Shown: positions 51,328-55,421 of the stretch, one piece after another
Position numbering within the stretch: position 1 is the first letter of the stretch
Layout: each line of letters starts with the position of its first letter
NCBI GenBank assembly: GCA_030605475.1
Contig: JAUWIG010000052.1
Location: 1-55,421, forward strand
DNA from: Planctomycetota bacterium
GTDB lineage: Bacteria > Planctomycetota > Phycisphaerae > Sedimentisphaerales > Anaerobacaceae
Reading direction: 5' to 3'
Length of the DNA: 55,421 bases
Translations under genes and position numbers: made by a program
Notes under the pieces: generated by a model
Seen by the model: the letters and a program-made list of their open reading frames with translations, nothing else
Databases searched by the model: none
What the model was told of the DNA's origin: nothing

Positions 51328-53040
51328 GTGGGTGGTTTTGAGGCATTAGATTGGATAGCGATTGCAGCATATTTTGGTGTCATGCTGGCAATTGTCTGGT
51401 GGGTGGTTTTACAGAAACAAAGAACACCAACTGATTACTTCCTTGCAGGCAGACACATGCCTTGGTTTGTGGTTGGGGCCTCAATTTTTGCCTCAAATAT
51501 CGGTTCAGAGCATATTGTCGGGCTGGCAGGACAGGGCTCAACCAGCGGCATGGCTATGGCACACTGGGAGATGCATGCATGGATAACGATAATACTCGCC
51601 TGGGTGTTCGTATCCTTTTATTACCGCTCAAAAGTCTTTACTATGCCGGAATTCCTCGAGAGGCGGTTTAATCCGACCTCACGCTGGATATTGTCTATCG
51701 TCTCGCTTGTGGCTTATGTGTTTACCAAGGTATCGGTAACAGTTTACGCAGGTGGGGTGGTCTTCAATGTGCTTCTGCCTGAGATTCATATACAGGTTAC
51801 AGAAAATTTTGTCCTTGATGCGTTCTGGGTCGGGGCACTATCGACAGTGATTCTTACCGGCGTCTATACCGTTCTCGGCGGTCTGCGTGCTGTGGTCTAT
51901 ACCGATACTATCCAGACGGCGATTTTATTAATCGGTTCATTCTTTATTACTCTTTTTGGTTTATACAAACTCGGCGGCTGGGGCGAGCTGCAATCAATAT
52001 GCCGTGAGAACGCCGCCAATTTCGCTTTATGGAGACCAAATACGGATAAGACTTTTCCATGGCTGGGTATATTAATTGCCTCGCCTATTGTTGGTATCTG
52101 GTACTGGTGCACTGACCAGTACATCGTTCAGCGAACATTATCAGCTAAAAATTTACGTAATGCCCGCCGTGGTGCAATCTGGGGTGCTTTTCTGAAAGTC
52201 TGGCCGGTTATGATCTTCATTGTTCCTGGTTTGATAGGCTACGCATTATATCAAAAAGGATTAATGACAATTCCTACCAAAATGGTCAATGGCGCAGAAG
52301 TGCTCGATGGCGACCGTGTCTTTGCGGTAATGGTCAGCTCGCTGTTGCCGGCGGGCCTTCGGGGCTTGGTTGTTGGCGGGCTGCTCGCGGCATTGATGAG
52401 TTCTCTGTCATCGCTTTTTAATTCCTGTGCATCACTGTTTACCGTGGATATTTATGAGAAAATCAATCCGAAGGCATCGGAGCGTCACCTCGTGACAGTC
52501 GGACGTCTTGCTACTGTGGTAGTCGTAGTGATGGGAATAATATGGATTCCTGTAATGCAACTTATCTCCGGCGGCGGCCTTTATCAATACCTCCAGAATG
52601 TTCAGGGCTATTTAGCCCCGCCGATTACGGCTGTTTTTCTTCTTGGGCTTTTCTTTAAACGTATTAACGGCAAAGGGGCCGTCGCAGGTTTGTCTATAGG
52701 TTTCATCGCAGGAATGTTCAAGCTGACCATCCAGGCACTTACAGGCGGCAACAACCCTGTAATTACATCGCCGGCTTTCCTCGTATATATTGGAGAATAT
52801 AATTTTCTCTATGCTACCGGCTGGCTGATGCTTATCAGCATCATTGTCATTGTCGGGGTTTCGTTGTTGACGGCTCCTCCAAACAAGGAGCAGATTGCCA
52901 ACCTAACCTATGCCACGACAACACCTGAGCAAAAGAAGGAAAGCCGCGAAAGCTGGAACTATGTCGACGTCCTGGGGACAGTTGTGGTTTTAGGGCTGGT
53001 ACTTGGGATGTATCTGTATTTTAGTTTCTGGCTTAATTGA
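51328..53040 (+). CDS. Sodium:solute symporter (SSS/SGLT family), probable sugar importer
   Basis: A 570-residue inner-membrane protein with about 14 hydrophobic helices. SGLT-type sequences include DYFLAGRHMPWFVVGASIFASNIGSEH, VYTVLGGLRAVVYTDTIQT, GLVVGGLLAALMSSLSSLFNSCASLFTVDIY (the conserved helix with the second sodium site) and IVQRTLSAKNLRNAR. Na+-coupled import of a monosaccharide, probably arabinose or a related pentose from the GH51 products, is the inference from context. GTG start with GAAAGG upstream. It lies 78 bp before the pentulose kinase gene on the same strand. Confidence 0.92.
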   Translation: MGGFEALDWIAIAAYFGVMLAIVWWVVLQKQRTPTDYFLAGRHMPWFVVGASIFASNIGSEHIVGLAGQGSTSGMAMAHWEMHAWITIILAWVFVSFYYRSKVFTMPEFLERRFNPTSRWILSIVSLVAYVFTKVSVTVYAGGVVFNVLLPEIHIQVTENFVLDAFWVGALSTVILTGVYTVLGGLRAVVYTDTIQTAILLIGSFFITLFGLYKLGGWGELQSICRENAANFALWRPNTDKTFPWLGILIASPIVGIWYWCTDQYIVQRTLSAKNLRNARRGAIWGAFLKVWPVMIFIVPGLIGYALYQKGLMTIPTKMVNGAEVLDGDRVFAVMVSSLLPAGLRGLVVGGLLAALMSSLSSLFNSCASLFTVDIYEKINPKASERHLVTVGRLATVVVVVMGIIWIPVMQLISGGGLYQYLQNVQGYLAPPITAVFLLGLFFKRINGKGAVAGLSIGFIAGMFKLTIQALTGGNNPVITSPAFLVYIGEYNFLYATGWLMLISIIVIVGVSLLTAPPNKEQIANLTYATTTPEQKKESRESWNYVDVLGTVVVLGLVLGMYLYFSFWLN

Positions 53041-53118
53041 CCGTCTCATAATCGCTTTCAAGCATTTTTTTGATAATTTATTTAAGCATACACGATTAAC
53101 CTGGATTAAGGAAAGTCT

Positions 53119-54618
53119 ATGTACTTACTCGGTTATGATGTTGGCAGCTCTTCGGTAAAAGCAACATTAATGCAAGCTGACAGTGGCAAGGCGGTCGCGT
53201 CAGCAACATCGCCAAAGAAGGAAATGGAGATAATAGCCGAAAGGCCAGGCTGGGCTGAGCAGCATCCGCAAGTTTGGTGGCAGAATGTCAAGGCGGCCAC
53301 GGCCCAGATAAAATCAGCCTTCTCGTTTGACCCTGCTGATGTCAAGGCAATAGGAATTTCCTACCAGATGCACGGGCTGGTTATAGTCGACAAAAATCAG
53401 CAGGTGCTAAGGCCTGCGATAATCTGGTGTGACAGCAGGGCCGTTGAAGTCGGCAATCGGGCAGCTAAGGAGATTGGCGAAGTTAAATGCCTCCAGCGTC
53501 TGCTTAACACCCCGGGCAATTTTACGGCATCGAGACTGAAATGGGTTATGGAAAATGAGCCCGATGTCTACAGAAATATATATAAGGCAATGTTGCCAGG
53601 CGACTATATTGCCATGCGGATGACAGACAAAGTTGTGACCACCCCTTCCGGACTGTCTGAAGGCATAATGTGGGATTTTCAAAAGCACGGCCTTGCTGAA
53701 TTAGTACTGGACCACTATGGGATTGACGATGGGCTGATTGCTGAGGTCTTGCCGACCTTTTCCATCCAGGGCGAGCTGACCAAACAGGCGGCTGATGAGT
53801 TGGGCTTAAAGGCCGGGACTATAGTTTCGTACAGAGCCGGAGACCAGCCGAACAACGCTCTGTCTCTTAACGTCTTAAACCCCGGTGAAATAGCCGCTAA
53901 TGCCGGAACTTCAGGCGTGGTTTACGGCATTAGCGATAAGCCAAATTACGACAGCAAATCAAGGGTCAATACATTTGTTCACGTAAATTTCACTCCGGAT
54001 GCGCCGAGGTATGGAGTACTGATGTGCCTTAACGGCACAGGAAGTTTGAACAGATGGCTGCGACACAACGTTGCCGACACGCTTGTCTATGACCAGATGA
54101 ACGAACTGGCGAGCCGGGTCCGAGTGGGCTGCGATGGACTTGTGATTTTGCCTTACGGCAATGGCGCTGAAAGAACGCTGGAGAATAGGGATATCGGCGC
54201 GGTCGTTCAGGGCTTGAACTTTAACACTCATAACAGACCGCACTTGCTAAGGGCGGCGCAGGAGGGTATTGTTTTCGCATTAAATTATGGCGTTGGAATA
54301 ATGCGCAGGATGGGTGTGGAGGTACGGACCGTTCGCGCAGGTAACGCAAATATGTTCCTCAGCCCTCTATTCTGCGAGGCCTTTGCGACCGTTACCCAGT
54401 CCGTTGTAGAGCTATACAACACCGATGGCTCACAGGGCGCAGCAAGAGGAGCGGGGATTGGAGCGGGAATTTACAGGGACTACAAAGATGCATTTGTTGG
54501 ATTGGACTGCAAGCGCATTATTAAGCCAAATAACAACTTGGAATCAGCTTACAGAGCCGCTTACGAAAATTGGCTAAATGTCCTGGAGAAAACATTAAGG
54601 AGAGACGAAAATGAATAA
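53119..54618 (+). CDS. FGGY-family pentulose kinase (xylulokinase/L-ribulokinase type)
   Basis: A 499-residue cytosolic sugar kinase. Motifs: the phosphate-binding MYLLGYDVGSSSVKATLM, ISYQMHGLVIVD, IIWCDSRA, the base Asp in YRAGDQPNNAL, and the adenosine-site AGTSGVVYG and GNANMFLSPLF. By sequence style it sits with xylulokinases, but in several Bacteroidetes proteins of this subgroup phosphorylate L-ribulose, and the context (arabinofuranosidases, mutarotase, an L-fucose/L-arabinose-type isomerase) favours L-ribulose or D-xylulose. It overlaps the next gene by 8 bp (ATGAATAA), a sign of translational coupling. Confidence 0.9.
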   Translation: MYLLGYDVGSSSVKATLMQADSGKAVASATSPKKEMEIIAERPGWAEQHPQVWWQNVKAATAQIKSAFSFDPADVKAIGISYQMHGLVIVDKNQQVLRPAIIWCDSRAVEVGNRAAKEIGEVKCLQRLLNTPGNFTASRLKWVMENEPDVYRNIYKAMLPGDYIAMRMTDKVVTTPSGLSEGIMWDFQKHGLAELVLDHYGIDDGLIAEVLPTFSIQGELTKQAADELGLKAGTIVSYRAGDQPNNALSLNVLNPGEIAANAGTSGVVYGISDKPNYDSKSRVNTFVHVNFTPDAPRYGVLMCLNGTGSLNRWLRHNVADTLVYDQMNELASRVRVGCDGLVILPYGNGAERTLENRDIGAVVQGLNFNTHNRPHLLRAAQEGIVFALNYGVGIMRRMGVEVRTVRAGNANMFLSPLFCEAFATVTQSVVELYNTDGSQGAARGAGIGAGIYRDYKDAFVGLDCKRIIKPNNNLESAYRAAYENWLNVLEKTLRRDENE

Positions 54619-55421
54619 AACTACGTTTGGAATAATTATTGGAAACAGAGGATTTTTCCCTGATGTCCTGGCAAAAGAGGGACGCAAAAACATACTCGAA
54701 GTGCTCAAAAAAAATGGTTTCGGCTCCGTGACTCTGTCGATGCAGCAGACAAAATACGGTGCGGTTGAGACCTTTGCCGATGCCAAAAAGTGTGCCGCCC
54801 TTTTCGCACAAAAGGGTGAAAATATTAGCGGCATAATTGTAACGCTGCCGAACTTCGGTGATGAAAAAGGCGTTGCAGAAGCTATCAAACGCTCCGGATT
54901 GGGCGTGCCGATTTTGGTCCACGCTGAGCCGGACACCCCGGGGAAAATGACCATCGCCGACAGACGCGACTCTTTCTGTGGAAAAATCAGCGTCTGCAAC
55001 AATCTCAGGCAGGCTGGGATTCCTTACTCGCTGACAGAATCACACACCGTCAAAGTTACATCAGCCGAATTCAAAAAAGAGCTGGACGATTTTGCCTCAG
55101 TCTGCAGGATTGTTAAGGGACTTAAGAATGCCAGGTTCGGTGCCATCGGCGCCCGCACCGGTGCATTTAATACCGTCCGCTACAGCGAAAAAATCCTCGA
55201 ACTTTCAGGCATTTCGGTAGAGACGATAGATTTATCTGAAATCTTTGGAAGAGTTGAGCGACTGGCTGATAACAACAGGGGCGTTAAGAGAAAATTAAAT
55301 GCTATTCAGAACTACATTCCCACCGAATCAGTTCCCGCCGACAAGCTCTTGAAGATGGCTAAATTCGGTTACGTCGTGGACCGATGGGTCAAAGAGACCG
55401 AGCTTGACGGCACAGCAATCC
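54611..55421 (+). CDS. L-fucose/L-arabinose isomerase-family protein, partial (window end)
   Basis: The first 270 codons of a gene that runs off the right edge. The N terminus begins MNKTTFGIIIGNRGFFPDVL and continues through ISGIIVTLPNFGDE, VPILVHAEPDTPGKM, KISVCNNLRQAGIPYS and GAIGARTGAFNTVRYSEKIL, typical of the two N-terminal domains of the L-fucose isomerase-like family, with the active-site domain mostly beyond the window. These Mn2+ enzymes interconvert aldoses and ketoses; with the pentulose kinase it probably turns L-arabinose or a related aldose into the ketose. Start ATG 54611 overlaps the kinase stop by 8 bp. Confidence 0.85.
   Translation, partial: MNKTTFGIIIGNRGFFPDVLAKEGRKNILEVLKKNGFGSVTLSMQQTKYGAVETFADAKKCAALFAQKGENISGIIVTLPNFGDEKGVAEAIKRSGLGVPILVHAEPDTPGKMTIADRRDSFCGKISVCNNLRQAGIPYSLTESHTVKVTSAEFKKELDDFASVCRIVKGLKNARFGAIGARTGAFNTVRYSEKILELSGISVETIDLSEIFGRVERLADNNRGVKRKLNAIQNYIPTESVPADKLLKMAKFGYVVDRWVKETELDGTAI

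Overview
The window reads as a chromosomal segment of a Gram-negative, environmental bacterium, most likely a planctomycete of the Phycisphaerae/Sedimentisphaerales type. This is an inference from gene content: ClpC, a Tat-type sulfatase, GH106 and GH51 glycosidases, TonB and porin outer-membrane proteins, many hybrid kinases and abundant dispersed repeats. No rRNA, tRNA or CRISPR was seen.

Region by region. (1) 0.6-8.2 kb: a small coiled-coil protein, clpC behind a textbook sigma-70 promoter, a minus-strand operon (C4 zinc-ribbon coiled-coil protein, an RNase HI-PurN fusion, a membrane-anchored hypothetical), then a DASS-family anion symporter. (2) 8.2-10.9 kb: repeat-rich DNA (heptamer array, CCGCC-AGA-GGCGG hairpins, mosaic repeats) around an AT-rich HNH-like gene. 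(3) 10.9-17.7 kb: a porin, then a plus-strand run of an HprK-like P-loop protein, phosphosulfolactate synthase (ComA), a YeiH-type exporter and a two-subunit class I fumarase-like hydratase whose beta subunit has altered substrate motifs; SppA follows. I read this as a candidate uncharacterised C3-sulfonate (sulfolactate/sulfoacrylate) pathway.

(4) 18.3-36.7 kb: a dense signalling island with six kinase or kinase-like proteins, four stand-alone response regulators, a TonB receptor, a YfiR protein, a NodB-like protein and a second porin. Three kinases share almost the same catalytic core joined to different sensor modules. Several nodes are visibly altered: a receiver with Asp to Glu, a hybrid kinase with His to Arg, a hybrid kinase that has lost its ATPase core and left a C-terminal remnant downstream, and a duplicated porin leader now sitting upstream of a kinase.

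(5) 37.3-55.4 kb: a carbohydrate locus with sulfatase, two beta-propeller proteins, a 1279-residue GH106-type protein and two tandem GH51 arabinofuranosidases (with the tail of a third copy), then a divergent mutarotase, an SSS sugar symporter, an FGGY pentulose kinase and an L-fucose/L-arabinose isomerase-family gene cut by the window end. Together these suggest extracytoplasmic stripping of a sulfated, arabinose- and rhamnose/uronate-bearing glycan, uptake of the pentose, isomerisation and phosphorylation.
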